From NCBI GenBank assembly GCA_021153185.1, contig JAGKTY010000014.1:1-57061 (forward strand): a DNA stretch of 57,061 nt, given 5' to 3'. The stretch is from Lachnospiraceae bacterium (lineage in GTDB: Bacteria; Bacillota; Clostridia; Lachnospirales; Lachnospiraceae). Of the stretch, positions 41,391-50,277 are shown one piece after another (positions within the stretch are counted from its first letter, which is position 1; every line of letters starts with the position of its first letter). The position numbers and the translations under genes were made by a program. The notes under the pieces were generated by a model that was given only the letters and a program-made list of their open reading frames with translations, was not told the origin of the DNA and did no database searches.

Positions 41391-42614
41391 TTATCGGCCC
41401 AAATAAGACCAAGGGCTTACATAATTTCCGCCTACACGCACAGAGAAATGAAGATGTGGTCCTGTCGATCTGCCGGTTGAACCGACCGCAGCAATGCTCT
41501 GTCCCTTTGTTACGGATGTGCCCTGAGACACATAGAGTGCCGAACAGTGCATATAAATCGTAAAAATACTGTCGCCATGGTTGATCATCACATAATTTCC
41601 CATGCTCGCATTGTAAGCCGCTGCAACAACCTCTCCGTCGGCGGCCGCCAAAATTGCACTGCCGGACGGCGCAGCAAGATCAATGCCGCTGTGGAATTTT
41701 TGGACACCGAGAATCGGATGCATACGGTTGCCGTAATCACTGGAAATCCTCGTGTAGTTCGGCACCGGCCACGCGAACACGCCGCCTTTATACTTAATCA
41801 CTTTGTTGCCCGAAACGCTGCTTGCCGCCGCAATCGCCGCTGCCACCGCTTTCTCAAGCGCCTTAATCGTCGCATCGCGTTCCGCAATCTGTGCTTCATA
41901 TTCTTTGATTGCCGCTTCCTTGTCTTTGATGTCGCCTTCATACTTCTCGATTTCTTTTTGTTTATCCGAAATCAAAGACTCCATCTGGCCTTCATTTTGC
42001 TTTGCTTCATCCATGGCTGCCTGAAGGATTTCCTCTTCGTCTTCGAGATTCGCTTTGAGTAGCGCAATCGTTTCCTTCGTCTGCTGATACGCTACAAGCA
42101 TCTGTCTGTCATACGAAGTAATCTGTTCAATATACGTCGCATGGTTTAAGAAGTCCGAAAAACTCTCCGCATTAAATAGCATCTGATAATAAGACGACTC
42201 GCTCTTTTCGTACATAAAGCGGATGCGTCTCTTCATCTGCACATACTGCTTGCCTTCCTCGCGCTTTGCCTCATCAAGTTCTTTTTTGGTCTCCTCGATT
42301 TGTTCCTTTTTCTCATCGACAAGGTTATTTAATTCGTTGATTTTCATTTGGAGCGTTGTCAGCTCTGAATCGAGTTTGGTCACATAGCTCGTGAGGTTCT
42401 GCTTGGAAACAAGAAGCTCATTTCTTGCATCTTCCAAATCCTGTACTTTTTGTTCCAGATTTTTTTTATCCTGCTTTGCGCCGGAAATCTCAGATTGTTT
42501 TTGTGCAATACTGTTTCCATACACGCAGACAGGCAGGCATAAGATGAATGCACCTACCATCAGCGCAACACTGCATCTTGCTACCCGCCTCATAAATTCT
42601 TTGCCCATAAACAT
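41391..42614 (-). CDS. EnvC-like murein hydrolase (activator), coiled coil plus M23 domain
   Basis: A 407-residue secreted protein. Residues 1-~34 are a signal peptide (ARCSVALMVGAFILCLPVCV). Residues ~35-255 form long coiled coils (EKVQDLEDARNELLVSKQNL, EQIEETKKELDEAKREEGK, EKYEGDIKDKEAAIKEYEAQ), as in EnvC and PcsB-like FtsX partners. Residues ~275-407 are a LytM/M23 domain with KFHSGIDLAAPSGS, MGNYVMINHGDS and GPHLHFSVRVGG; the metal ligands HxxxD and HxH are present, so it may be an active hydrolase and not only an activator. It is controlled through FtsX in the family, and ftsX is the gene directly upstream (11 bases). Confidence 0.9.
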   Translation of the reverse strand: MFMGKEFMRRVARCSVALMVGAFILCLPVCVYGNSIAQKQSEISGAKQDKKNLEQKVQDLEDARNELLVSKQNLTSYVTKLDSELTTLQMKINELNNLVDEKKEQIEETKKELDEAKREEGKQYVQMKRRIRFMYEKSESSYYQMLFNAESFSDFLNHATYIEQITSYDRQMLVAYQQTKETIALLKANLEDEEEILQAAMDEAKQNEGQMESLISDKQKEIEKYEGDIKDKEAAIKEYEAQIAERDATIKALEKAVAAAIAAASSVSGNKVIKYKGGVFAWPVPNYTRISSDYGNRMHPILGVQKFHSGIDLAAPSGSAILAAADGEVVAAAYNASMGNYVMINHGDSIFTIYMHCSALYVSQGTSVTKGQSIAAVGSTGRSTGPHLHFSVRVGGNYVSPWSYLGR

Positions 42615-42625
42615 GGTTTCTCCTT

Positions 42626-43525
42626 TTACACACGAATGTGTTTACGAACAGTTGTAAAGCTTCCGATAAAACCGATTCCGATACCAATGATGAGTGAAAC
42701 CGGAAGAAGCACAGTAAACACCTGCTCCACTGTTAAAAACTTGAGCAGTTCAGATAAGACTGAAAATCTGCTTGAAATATAATCAATCACAGTCTGATAG
42801 AGGAAATACAGCAAACCAAGCGGAACTGCTGCCCCAACAAACCCGATAATCATTCCTTCCACAACGAATGGTGAGCGGACAAAATAGTCTGTCGCGCCGA
42901 TGTATTTCATGATGTTAATTTCTTCTTTTCGCACTGAAATACCGATGTTGACGGTATTGGAAATGAGGAAAATGGATACCGCAAGCAGGATAATAATGAT
43001 GCCGGCAGAGCTGTATGCAACAAGCTTATTGACACCTGTCAGTGTCGTCGCAGTCACCTCCGACTGATGAACCTCTCTCACACCATCTATTGACTCAAGA
43101 TAGGATACCAGTGTCCCCTGCATTGCAACATCATTCAGATATACCTCATAGTTAGCCGAATCAGCAAGCGGATTGTCATCGCCAAAGCCGTCTGCATACT
43201 CGCCAAGGTACTCCTCCTTGAATCCGTTCCAGGCTTCCTCTGCGGAAACATAATTGACCTTGGAAACCTCTGCACGCTTCTCAATCATCGTACCAATCTC
43301 AGCGATGCGCTCCTGGCTTAAGCCTTCATCAAAGAACACCGTAACCGCAACGCCCTCCTGCGCCGATTTGACAATATGCTGGAAATTCGCTACGACAGAA
43401 TAAAATACGCCAAACATCAAAAGACACGCACTGATTGTCGCCATAGACGCAAGCGAATACCATTTGTTTCGAAAAATATTGATGACACCTTGTTTGAGTG
43501 TGTAAAAAAATGTACTAAATCTCAT
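42626..43525 (-). CDS. ftsX: Cell division permease-like protein FtsX
   Basis: FtsX is the membrane half of the FtsEX complex, which switches on peptidoglycan hydrolases outside the cell. The 299-residue protein has the usual pattern: a first membrane helix (YSLASMATISACLLMFGVFY), a large extracytoplasmic domain (residues ~45-165), and three further helices (LVAYSSAGIIIILLAVSIFL, GMIIGFVGAAVPLGLLYFLY, VLLPVSLIIGIGIGFIGSF). The phrase SNTVNIGISVRKEEINIMKY and IGATDYFVRSPFVVEG between them is the conserved cytoplasmic loop. It overlaps the ftsE end by 11 bases. Confidence 0.95.
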   Translation of the reverse strand: MRFSTFFYTLKQGVINIFRNKWYSLASMATISACLLMFGVFYSVVANFQHIVKSAQEGVAVTVFFDEGLSQERIAEIGTMIEKRAEVSKVNYVSAEEAWNGFKEEYLGEYADGFGDDNPLADSANYEVYLNDVAMQGTLVSYLESIDGVREVHQSEVTATTLTGVNKLVAYSSAGIIIILLAVSIFLISNTVNIGISVRKEEINIMKYIGATDYFVRSPFVVEGMIIGFVGAAVPLGLLYFLYQTVIDYISSRFSVLSELLKFLTVEQVFTVLLPVSLIIGIGIGFIGSFTTVRKHIRV

Positions 43526-44201
43526 CTATGTAAGAACCTTCCTTCTCATCACTGATAATCACACCTTTGTTCATCGTGATGACACGTTTCTTCATCGCGT
43601 TCACGATTTCCCTGTTATGCGTAACGACAAGCACGGTCGTTCCCGCCTCATTAATCTCTTCCAGAAGCTTCATAATTTCCCAGGAATTCTTCGGGTCAAG
43701 GTTTCCTGTCGGCTCGTCTGCAAGCAAAATCGGTGGCTTATTCACAAGTGCTCTCGCAAGCGCCACTCTCTGCTGCTCACCACCTGATAACTGTCTCGGA
43801 CGCGCTTTGTATTTGCCTGCAAGACCGACTGTCGACAAAATCGCCGGTACATTGCGTCTGATTTCCTTAGTAGGTGTCTGCACGACGCGCTGCGCAAATG
43901 CGACATTCTCGTAGACATTGCGGTCCTTGAGCAGACGGAAGTCCTGGAAAACGACGCCGATATTGCGGCGGAACTTCGGAATCTGTCTATGCTTCAGTGC
44001 AGCCACGTTGACACCGTTGACGGTGATATTGCCGCTTGTCGGAAGAAGCTCTCTAAGCAGCAGTTTTATCATGGTCGATTTGCCGGAACCGCTATCGCCG
44101 ACGATAAAAACAAATTCTCCCTGTTCAATATTGAGACTCACGTCATTGAGCGCCGGTGCGCCTGTCGAATAAGATTTACTTACATGATCAAGTGTAATCA
44201 T
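43515..44201 (-). CDS. ftsE: Cell division ATPase FtsE
   Basis: FtsE is the ATPase of FtsEX. The 228-residue ABC protein has Walker A GDSGSGKSTMIKLLL (residues ~34-48), the Q-loop VVFQDFRLLKDRNVYENVAF, the signature LSGGEQQRVALARALVNKP (near 138-156) and Walker B ILLADEPTGNLDP with the switch His in VVTHNREIV. These are all intact. It starts 14 bases after a PucR-type regulator gene and overlaps ftsX by 11 bases. It heads the envelope block ftsE-ftsX-M23-S41-GT14-AEC. Confidence 0.96.
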   Translation of the reverse strand: MITLDHVSKSYSTGAPALNDVSLNIEQGEFVFIVGDSGSGKSTMIKLLLRELLPTSGNITVNGVNVAALKHRQIPKFRRNIGVVFQDFRLLKDRNVYENVAFAQRVVQTPTKEIRRNVPAILSTVGLAGKYKARPRQLSGGEQQRVALARALVNKPPILLADEPTGNLDPKNSWEIMKLLEEINEAGTTVLVVTHNREIVNAMKKRVITMNKGVIISDEKEGSYIDEI

Positions 44202-44215
44202 ATTGCCTCCACATT

Positions 44216-45301
44216 TTAATACTCGAATGTCTCCATATATTTCATGTATTTGACTACCATCAGTGCAATTTTGAATGTAATGGCATCTTCAAACACACGC
44301 AAATCAAGTCCCGTACTCTTCTGCAATTTGTCCAGACGATAAACGAGTGTGTTACGGTGAATAAACAATTGTCTGGAAGTCTCCGAAACATTTAAGCTGT
44401 TTTCAAAGAACCGGTAAATGGTTGTCAGTGTCTCCTCGTCAAAGTCATCCGGACTCTTGTCTCCAAAAATCTCCTTGATGAACATCTTGCAAAGCGGGAT
44501 TGGAAGCTGATAAATCAATCGTCCGATTCCAAGCTCGCTGTACGCGATGATATTTTTTTCGTCAAAGAAGATCTTGCCGACATCCATTGCCATCTTGGCC
44601 TCTTTGTAGGAACGGCTCACTTCTTTGATTTCCTTTACCATATTACCACAAGATACATGCACACCGCCAATACCTTCTTTTTCCAATATATCCACGATGC
44701 CCTTTGCACATTTCTCGACCTCTGCCTGCAGATTGTCTTTGATTTCTTTGACAACGATGACATTGTTTTCATCTACTGCAGTCACAAAATCATCACCTGC
44801 CGTACCAAGAAAACTACGAACAAGCTCAAGAACATTGGCTTCCCTGCTCTTTTCCGTCTCGACAATCATCACAACACGGTCCGCTTCGTTCTTGATATGA
44901 AGCTTTTTGGAGCGGCTGTAAATATCAACCAAAAGAAGATTGTCAAGAAGTAAGTTCTTGATGAAATTATCTTTGTCAAAGCGCTCTTTGTATGCGACGA
45001 GCAGATTCTGAATCTGGAACGCAGCCATCTTGCCGATCATGTAGACATCCTCACCGGAACCGATTGCCACAAGCACATACTCCGGCGACTGCTCATCGTA
45101 TATTTTGAAAAACTGGTATTTGGAAACCTCCTGGCTGTCTGCCGAGGATCTCACAAAATCCTCCGCTGCCCCCACAAAATCCTTTTCATCCGGAAGCGTT
45201 GCCGCAACGATATTGATATCGGTATCAATTACGACAAAATCAACTCTCGAAATAGCCTTTAACCCATCCACAGTATTTTGAAGAATTTGATTTGAAATCA
45301 T
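44216..45301 (-). CDS. PucR/CdaR-type transcriptional regulator
   Basis: A 361-residue protein with a C-terminal PucR-type helix-turn-helix: FENSLNVSETSRQLFIHRNT and LVYRLDKLQKSTGLDLRVFE (residues ~303-342). The N-terminal part (NQILQNTVDGLKAISRVDFV, VVIDTDINIVAAT) looks like the sugar-diacid recognition domain, and the middle (VMIVETEKSREANVLELVRS and VHVSCGNMVKEIKEVSRSYK) like a GGDEF-like GAF-type module. Members usually control sugar-acid or purine use. Here it is the first gene before ftsE with a 14-base gap, so it may regulate the envelope operon itself, but no operator was identified. A sigma-A promoter is proposed at 45389-45417. Confidence 0.85.
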   Translation of the reverse strand: MISNQILQNTVDGLKAISRVDFVVIDTDINIVAATLPDEKDFVGAAEDFVRSSADSQEVSKYQFFKIYDEQSPEYVLVAIGSGEDVYMIGKMAAFQIQNLLVAYKERFDKDNFIKNLLLDNLLLVDIYSRSKKLHIKNEADRVVMIVETEKSREANVLELVRSFLGTAGDDFVTAVDENNVIVVKEIKDNLQAEVEKCAKGIVDILEKEGIGGVHVSCGNMVKEIKEVSRSYKEAKMAMDVGKIFFDEKNIIAYSELGIGRLIYQLPIPLCKMFIKEIFGDKSPDDFDEETLTTIYRFFENSLNVSETSRQLFIHRNTLVYRLDKLQKSTGLDLRVFEDAITFKIALMVVKYMKYMETFEY

Positions 45302-45388
45302 AAATTCTGACCTCTCCTTCTCTTTTCTCGGATATCATCGTCAATATCCACAAACATTACTATCCCCACTAATCGCTTTTTCACAACG

Positions 45389-45417
45389 ATTATTATTATT
45401 CTAATACATTTTCACAA
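45389..45417 (-). promoter_or_regulatory. Possible sigma-A promoter of the regulator-ftsEX operon
   Basis: TTGTGA (45417-45412), 17 bases, then AATAAT (45394-45389) on the minus strand. It lies between a terminator and the regulator gene, giving a leader of about 80 bases. Confidence 0.4.
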
Positions 45418-45460
45418 AAAATGCTAGTTTTTTTGGTTAAATTACTGGTATTTTCTATAA

Positions 45461-45510
45461 AACAAAAAAGACACCCTTTCACTATTCATAAATAGCTTAC
45501 TCGGATGTCT
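45461..45510 (-). terminator. Rho-independent terminator overlapping the WecG/TagA-type gene end
   Basis: On the minus strand AGACATCC pairs with GGGTGTCT, with a small inner stem (CTATT/AATAG), followed by a T-run. The first arm lies inside the last codons of the 45497-46174 gene. Confidence 0.75.
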
Positions 45511-46174
45511 CATTTTGTTGTTTTTTTACTTCCAGGTGCAGCAGCCTGCGGCTGAAAAACTGATTGATTTTATCCAGAATATGCACATGTGCGCCGCCGA
45601 TTTTGACGCCGTCTTTGAGCATCAGCCAAATGCTTGCCTGCAGTTTCATGTGGTTATCTTTGAAAAATGCCTCGCGCCTCGGCGACGACAGAAGTGAAAT
45701 GACCACATCAGCTGCCGTAATATTGATTTTGTTAATCAAAAAATCATCATCTGTGGCAAGCTCATCAAGCGCATATGTCCCAACCACGCGCACGCGTTCC
45801 TGATAACCAAGCACAATGTCTGTCAGTTTGCTAAGGCCTGCTTCATTGTCCGCCAGGAGAAACACCGTTCGTTTGTGTTTCACGAGGCGCCTGAAAAACT
45901 CCTGCAGGAACTGGTCTTCCCGCACTTCCCTGATGCGGGCCGGGTTCGTGTTGCCGACCGCCTTTAGGATATCCTCATCATAAAGCACCGCAAGGTCTAA
46001 GCTTTGCATCCACTCCTCGATACCCGGCATATTGCCGGCATCCAAAATTCCGCTGCTTGTGATGAGACCAATCGCACTCACCGGTCCACCCTTATAAAAT
46101 TCTTCAACTCTTTTCATCGCTTCTTTGACCGTATAATCGGTCAAATCGATTCCAAGCACTTGAATTTCTCTCAT
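45497..46174 (-). CDS. WecG/TagA/CpsF-family glycosyltransferase
   Basis: A 225-residue GT26-family protein. These enzymes add N-acetylmannosamine (or its acid) to lipid-linked GlcNAc in teichoic acid or enterobacterial antigen synthesis. Family marks include VLGIDLTDYTVKEAMKRVEE at the N-terminus, TSSGILDAGNMPGIEEWMQS in the place of the usual donor loop, KRTVFLLADNEAGLSKLTDI near 103-122, and ADVVISLLSSPRREAFFKDN near 160. The usual VGAGFDF and RLxxEPxR motifs of TagA are not clear: here VKIGGAHVHILDKINQFFSR stands instead. Length is normal, but the weak motifs mean the activity may have changed or been lost. Confidence 0.7.
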   Translation of the reverse strand: MREIQVLGIDLTDYTVKEAMKRVEEFYKGGPVSAIGLITSSGILDAGNMPGIEEWMQSLDLAVLYDEDILKAVGNTNPARIREVREDQFLQEFFRRLVKHKRTVFLLADNEAGLSKLTDIVLGYQERVRVVGTYALDELATDDDFLINKINITAADVVISLLSSPRREAFFKDNHMKLQASIWLMLKDGVKIGGAHVHILDKINQFFSRRLLHLEVKKQQNETSE

Positions 46175-46202
46175 TCAATCACCTTATTTCACGTACCATG
46201 CC

Positions 46203-47129
46203 CTATAGCGTCACGATCATGTATGCAAAACATAAAACGACCGATACAACAAGCGGCCACGTAATCATGCGGCTCCTTTGCTCCGGCTTTGTCGTAAAAA
46301 TCGCACGTACATGCTCTTTTTTGCCCGAAATGTCCGCAATCGCACTCAGCACCAAAATGGCAAGTGATGTCGTCACAACTGCAATGACCGCATACACACC
46401 GATTGCCATATACAGCGCATCCTTGTATCCCATACCAAGCATCTCAAGCTGCGCCATCGCGCCTTCATTTCCGTTTTCGTACATCTGCGGATTGAGAACA
46501 ACCGGAATCACATTGGATGTATTGATTACCATATGGAAAATCATAGATGCAAAAATACTGCCCGTACACTCAATGAGAAGCACGCCGAGCACTCCTACCA
46601 AAATCGCATAGCTCATCTGGTTAAAATTGAGATGCGTCAGTCCAAACAAAAATGCAGAAAGCAACATTGCCGCAATCACGCGTCCGCTTCTGCGATATCC
46701 GTGGTAAATCACCCCACGAAAAACGAATTCCTCACAGGCAGGTCCTATCAACCCCACAACAGCAACCACCGCAAACGCCGGCAGTGATGTCATCAGTGCC
46801 GCCATGTCATTGACTGCATTTTCAACAAACAGCATAGAAATCGCATTTGCAAGCACAATGAGCGGCATACATAAAAACGTAAACAAAATTGTCAGGAAAA
46901 CCACGCTAAGCTTCAGCTTTACAAACGGAATAAAACGAAGCGGATTTTCTTTTGTAAAAACCAGAAACAGAACAGATGGCAACAGTATCATCAACTGATT
47001 GAGCACCAGTTCTGTCAGTAGTCCCAATTTTAAATTGACAACTTTGACCAAAACAAGTAAGAGGCCAACAACGAAGGCCTCAAACAAGATGGTCCCTAAA
47101 TACAAATAGTTTGTCTTTTTGACATTCAT
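46203..47129 (-). CDS. CPBP-family intramembrane metalloprotease
   Basis: A 308-residue membrane protein of the CPBP (CAAX protease / bacteriocin-processing, Abi) family, with about eight hydrophobic segments. The motifs are EEFVFRGVIYHGYRRSGR (EE...R, near residues 132-149), FLFGLTHLNFNQMSYAIL with His near 167, and SMIFHMVINTSNVIP with His near 198. These are the active-site positions. Members act in bacteriocin self-immunity or in processing membrane peptides. No bacteriocin gene is seen nearby. It lies downstream of a small protein gene with a 2-base gap. Confidence 0.88.
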   Translation of the reverse strand: MNVKKTNYLYLGTILFEAFVVGLLLVLVKVVNLKLGLLTELVLNQLMILLPSVLFLVFTKENPLRFIPFVKLKLSVVFLTILFTFLCMPLIVLANAISMLFVENAVNDMAALMTSLPAFAVVAVVGLIGPACEEFVFRGVIYHGYRRSGRVIAAMLLSAFLFGLTHLNFNQMSYAILVGVLGVLLIECTGSIFASMIFHMVINTSNVIPVVLNPQMYENGNEGAMAQLEMLGMGYKDALYMAIGVYAVIAVVTTSLAILVLSAIADISGKKEHVRAIFTTKPEQRSRMITWPLVVSVVLCFAYMIVTL

Positions 47130-47131
47130 AA

Positions 47132-47365
47132 TTAGTTGTTCATCATAAAGCTGACAAGCTTGTCAATGTCACCCGGCTCATAAGCCAAAAGCTCAAGCTC
47201 AGCAATTGTTCCATCTGAAAAAATGTTTGCCATAGAAACATACTGAGAAAGTTTTGATTTGAGATTCAAACGGTCTCCTTCACCTGTTACAAGCTCGACT
47301 TTTCCTTCGCAGGAATCTACGACTTTAAAAAATTTCTCGATGTCTGTAATGTTGTGTACTTTCAT
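47132..47365 (-). CDS. Conserved-type small protein (77 aa) before the CPBP protease
   Basis: A small acidic protein starting MKVHNITDIEKFFKVVDSCE and ending YEPGDIDKLVSFMMNN. ATG 47365 is preferred to the in-frame start at 47401, because AAAGGAGAAAAAT precedes it directly. I recognise no named domain; the pattern of alternating short strands and helices suggests a compact alpha/beta fold, and the sequence has no signal peptide. It is followed by the CPBP protease gene after 2 bases, so they are likely co-transcribed. Function unknown. Confidence 0.75.
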   Translation of the reverse strand: MKVHNITDIEKFFKVVDSCEGKVELVTGEGDRLNLKSKLSQYVSMANIFSDGTIAELELLAYEPGDIDKLVSFMMNN

Positions 47366-47438
47366 ATTTTTCTCCTTTACTCTTATACCAATTTGTTCCA
47401 CCGCTTATTATATACATATCTTGAAAAAAATCAACGTT

Positions 47439-48275
47439 TCACTTCAAAATAATGCTATCCGGGGTAATTTCAATCAGTTTTTGTTTATAAAGCCTTCCAA
47501 TCGCACGTTTAAACTCGTTTTTGCTCATTCCCATCTCATCACGGATTAGCTCAGGCGAAGCCTTATCCGTAAACGGAAGTCTGCCGCCGCGTTTTTCAAT
47601 CTCAGCTTTGACGAGCTTTGCATCCTCATCCATCTGAAGGTATGCTTTCTGACGAAGCGACAAATCAAGCTTGCCATCCTCCTTCACACCACTTACGCGG
47701 GCACTTACCCAGTCACCCGGCGCCACCTTTGCGTAAAGCTCCTTTTGCGGAATCAGTGCGCTGAACTTGTAATCAACCGCCACAAATGCGCCAAACTGGT
47801 TGCTCACCTCATAGACAAGCCCCTCAACCGCATCATCCTTGACATACGGCGACTCTTTGGACAAATATGGGTATACCTTCATCGTCGCGCAAAGTCTGCT
47901 GCTTTTGTCAATGTAAAGTGCGACCAGCACTTCCTCCCCTTCCTTGACGGGATATGTCTGCTCACGGTACGGAAGCAAAAGCTCTTTCTCAAGTCCCCAG
48001 TCAAGAAATGCTCCGATTTTGGTCACGGCTGACACGCGGCATCTGCCGCACTCATGCAATGCCATACGCGGCGTATTGGTCGTTGCAATCAGCCTGTCCT
48101 TAGAATCTTTGTATAAAAACACCTCAACTGCATCACCAAGTCTCGCCTCTTTTGGCACCTGCTTTGCCGGAAGCAATACCCGTTCTTCCTTATGCTCTGC
48201 ATCGACCGCAAGATACACACCGAATTCAACAACCTTTACAATCGTCAGTGTTTGTTTCACTCCTAATTTTAGCAT
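47439..48275 (-). CDS. CvfB-like S1 RNA-binding protein
   Basis: A 278-residue protein like CvfB/YitL. It contains tandem S1-like beta barrels: residues 1-~65 (TLTIVKVVEFGVYLAVDAEH), ~70-135 (CRVSAVTKIGAFLDWGLEKE), ~145-210 (VEGLVYEVSNQFGAFVAVDY, WVSARVSGVKEDGKLDLSLR), then a winged-helix end (ISPELIRDEMGMSKNEFKRA-like text with IGRLYKQKLIEITPDSIIL). The family binds RNA and in Staphylococcus affects virulence gene expression. ATG 48275 follows AAAGGA by 5 bases. It lies between the thioesterase and the small protein gene on the same strand. Confidence 0.88.
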   Translation of the reverse strand: MLKLGVKQTLTIVKVVEFGVYLAVDAEHKEERVLLPAKQVPKEARLGDAVEVFLYKDSKDRLIATTNTPRMALHECGRCRVSAVTKIGAFLDWGLEKELLLPYREQTYPVKEGEEVLVALYIDKSSRLCATMKVYPYLSKESPYVKDDAVEGLVYEVSNQFGAFVAVDYKFSALIPQKELYAKVAPGDWVSARVSGVKEDGKLDLSLRQKAYLQMDEDAKLVKAEIEKRGGRLPFTDKASPELIRDEMGMSKNEFKRAIGRLYKQKLIEITPDSIILK

Positions 48276-48296
48276 GTCCGTCCTTTCGTAATCGCT

Positions 48297-49010
48297 CTAT
48301 GCGCGATAAAACATAATGTTTGTGTACGCTTCTCCGCCCTCATCCACAAGGGAAACCCCGAAACTGTTTGATGTCTCATAAATTTGCGGAATCATCACGT
48401 CACCAAGTAGCGCAGATTTCTTGTACTCAACCTGCAGTCTTGAAACCGTAAACGTTTCCGGCAAAAACGCCTGTGCCATTACCACATACTGTCCGTTGTT
48501 GACATGTCTGTTGGCATCCAGATGGTGTGCGTTCACCACAATCGCCTCAGCCTTATCTGCCGGCTCGCCTTCGAAGATCACCTTGCGATCAAGGTATTCC
48601 ATATCAAGCTTATCCTCTATGCCATACAATTCGGCAATGCCGGGCTCAACACGAACCGGCCTTAGCTTTTCCAAGTCCAGAAACGTCCAGATGCTGTTTG
48701 CTTTGGCAATCATGTCCCCCGTCTTTTTATCCTTCATATAGAAATTACGGGACCCCATAAAGCCCCTAATCGCATACGGAATCGTACCGACGATGACCTC
48801 ATCACAAAGCTCCGGCATACGCAGCACATCAATCTGCCAGGCATTGATTACCCAGGCTTTGTTTTCCTTGGACAGATACTTGACACCAATCCCAAGCTCC
48901 TCCGACTGAAACGTCGAACAATCCTGAAAATAATTGAGTAGCCCCGTAATCGAAAGCTTCCCATCCTGATCTACTTCACTAAAACGAATCTTCGCATCAA
49001 ACTCATACAT
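48297..49010 (-). CDS. Acyl-ACP thioesterase
   Basis: A 237-residue protein of the acyl-[acyl-carrier-protein] thioesterase family, which releases fatty acids from ACP in the cytoplasm. It has a double hot-dog fold: the first half starts YEFDAKIRFSEVDQDGKLSI and has LLNYFQDCSTFQSEELGIGV, AWVINAWQIDVLRMPELCDE, and the catalytic-type GFMGSRNFYMKD. The second has VNAHHLDANRHVNNGQYVVM (residues ~163-182, containing the Asp/Asn/His set) and VEYKKSALLGDVMIPQIYET. This is the usual gut Clostridia form. The gene is 21 bases upstream of the CvfB-like gene. Confidence 0.9.
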   Translation of the reverse strand: MYEFDAKIRFSEVDQDGKLSITGLLNYFQDCSTFQSEELGIGVKYLSKENKAWVINAWQIDVLRMPELCDEVIVGTIPYAIRGFMGSRNFYMKDKKTGDMIAKANSIWTFLDLEKLRPVRVEPGIAELYGIEDKLDMEYLDRKVIFEGEPADKAEAIVVNAHHLDANRHVNNGQYVVMAQAFLPETFTVSRLQVEYKKSALLGDVMIPQIYETSNSFGVSLVDEGGEAYTNIMFYRA

Positions 49011-49200
49011 CTCTACACTACCGCCTACACATTATACCAACCTGGTCTCTCGAATTGATAAAAATGCTCCTATCATCAATCCTTACCATCTAAATCAATC
49101 ACAATAGAATACCGGCATGAACATATTGCCATGTACTTCATCATTGTTTTCATTCTACCATTTTTATCAACCGGAATCAACCCATCCCCGTCAACAGCAA

Positions 49201-49232
49201 AACCCCTTGCGCGTAGGGGCACAAGGGGTTTC
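49201..49232 (-). terminator. Terminator of the maltodextrin operon
   Basis: AAACCCCTTG and CAAGGGGTTT form a 10-bp stem with a 12-base loop, followed by TTTTGCTGTT on the minus strand. It lies 18 bases past the LacI-type gene stop codon. Confidence 0.88.
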
Positions 49233-49249
49233 GCCGGTTTATATAGATT

Positions 49250-50275
49250 TTAGAGAATCTCTATAACCGAATCCTGTTCGACAAGTTCCGTTTCATAATA
49301 AACCTGCCTGCTCGTCCGATCACCGCTTATCTCCTTAATGATGATATCGACAGACTCTTTCACGATCTTTTCGATTGGCTGTCTGACGGTGGTCAGTGCT
49401 GGATGCATATATTTTGTTATTTCAATACCGTCAAATCCCATAACCGAATAATCCTGTGGAATTTTTTTGCCGGCATCATAAATTGCTTTGTATGCGCCTA
49501 AAGCCAATAAATCCGCAATGGCATACACTGCTGTAAACTCTTTGCCTGATTTGAGAAATTCGCTCATAACCGCATATCCGTTGGCTTCAGAATAATCAGG
49601 GAGATCGTCTCTCTGATAAATAACAAGAGAATCATCAAATATGATTCCGTTGTCGTTAAGAGCTCTCACATATCCCTGCATCCGCCGTCTTCCAACAGCG
49701 TAGTCACGTCTCTGACCGACAATGACTGCAATGCGTTTATGTCCCTTTTTGATGAGATAATCGACAATTTTATAGCTTTCTTTTTCATCATCGATTCCCA
49801 CCGAAGAACTTTTCGCAAGCCGCGTGTTGACTGCTACCGTACATAGTACATACGGCACATCAAGCCGCGCGAGACTTTCATCCGGATTTTCTATCATGCC
49901 ACCCAGGAAAATAATACCTTTCAGGCGTTTTTCCTTAATCATGGCTTCAGCTTCCAGGAGTTCATTCTCATTATAAGCTATCTCTTTGAACGTAAAATCA
50001 TAGCCTGCCTGTTCAAGCTCCTGCTCAAAATCGGCGTACATGCTTTGGAAAAAACGGTTGTTACGGCCTTTCACCAAAACACCAACTGTATTAGAATCTG
50101 TAACCTTTAAGTTTCTGGCACTGTTGTTCGGGACATAATGAAACTCCTCAACAACGGTCAAAATGCGCTCCTTGGTTTCAGGATTAATACCCGGATCATC
50201 ATTGATGGCTCTTGAAACGGTGCTCGTTCCAACGCCGCATATCCTCGCAATGTCTTTGATCGTAAGGGCTGCCAT
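49250..50275 (-). CDS. malR: LacI-type regulator of the maltodextrin operon
   Basis: A 341-residue LacI-family repressor. The DNA-binding head is at residues 1-~60 (LTIKDIARICGVGTSTVSRA, INDDPGINPETKERIL and YVPNNSARNLK), followed by a periplasmic-binding-protein-like sensor (VGVLVKGRNNRFFQSMYADF, GIIFLGGMIENPDESLARLD, YSVMGFDGIEITKYMHPALT, TVRQPIEKIVKESVDIIIKE). It is the last gene of malE-malF-malG-malQ-malR, starting 2 bases after malQ. Two GGTAACGTTCCC operators lie in the malE leader, so it very likely represses its own operon and is induced by a malto-oligosaccharide. Symbol malR is by position and analogy. Confidence 0.88.
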   Translation of the reverse strand: MAALTIKDIARICGVGTSTVSRAINDDPGINPETKERILTVVEEFHYVPNNSARNLKVTDSNTVGVLVKGRNNRFFQSMYADFEQELEQAGYDFTFKEIAYNENELLEAEAMIKEKRLKGIIFLGGMIENPDESLARLDVPYVLCTVAVNTRLAKSSSVGIDDEKESYKIVDYLIKKGHKRIAVIVGQRRDYAVGRRRMQGYVRALNDNGIIFDDSLVIYQRDDLPDYSEANGYAVMSEFLKSGKEFTAVYAIADLLALGAYKAIYDAGKKIPQDYSVMGFDGIEITKYMHPALTTVRQPIEKIVKESVDIIIKEISGDRTSRQVYYETELVEQDSVIEIL

Positions 50276-50277
50276 AT

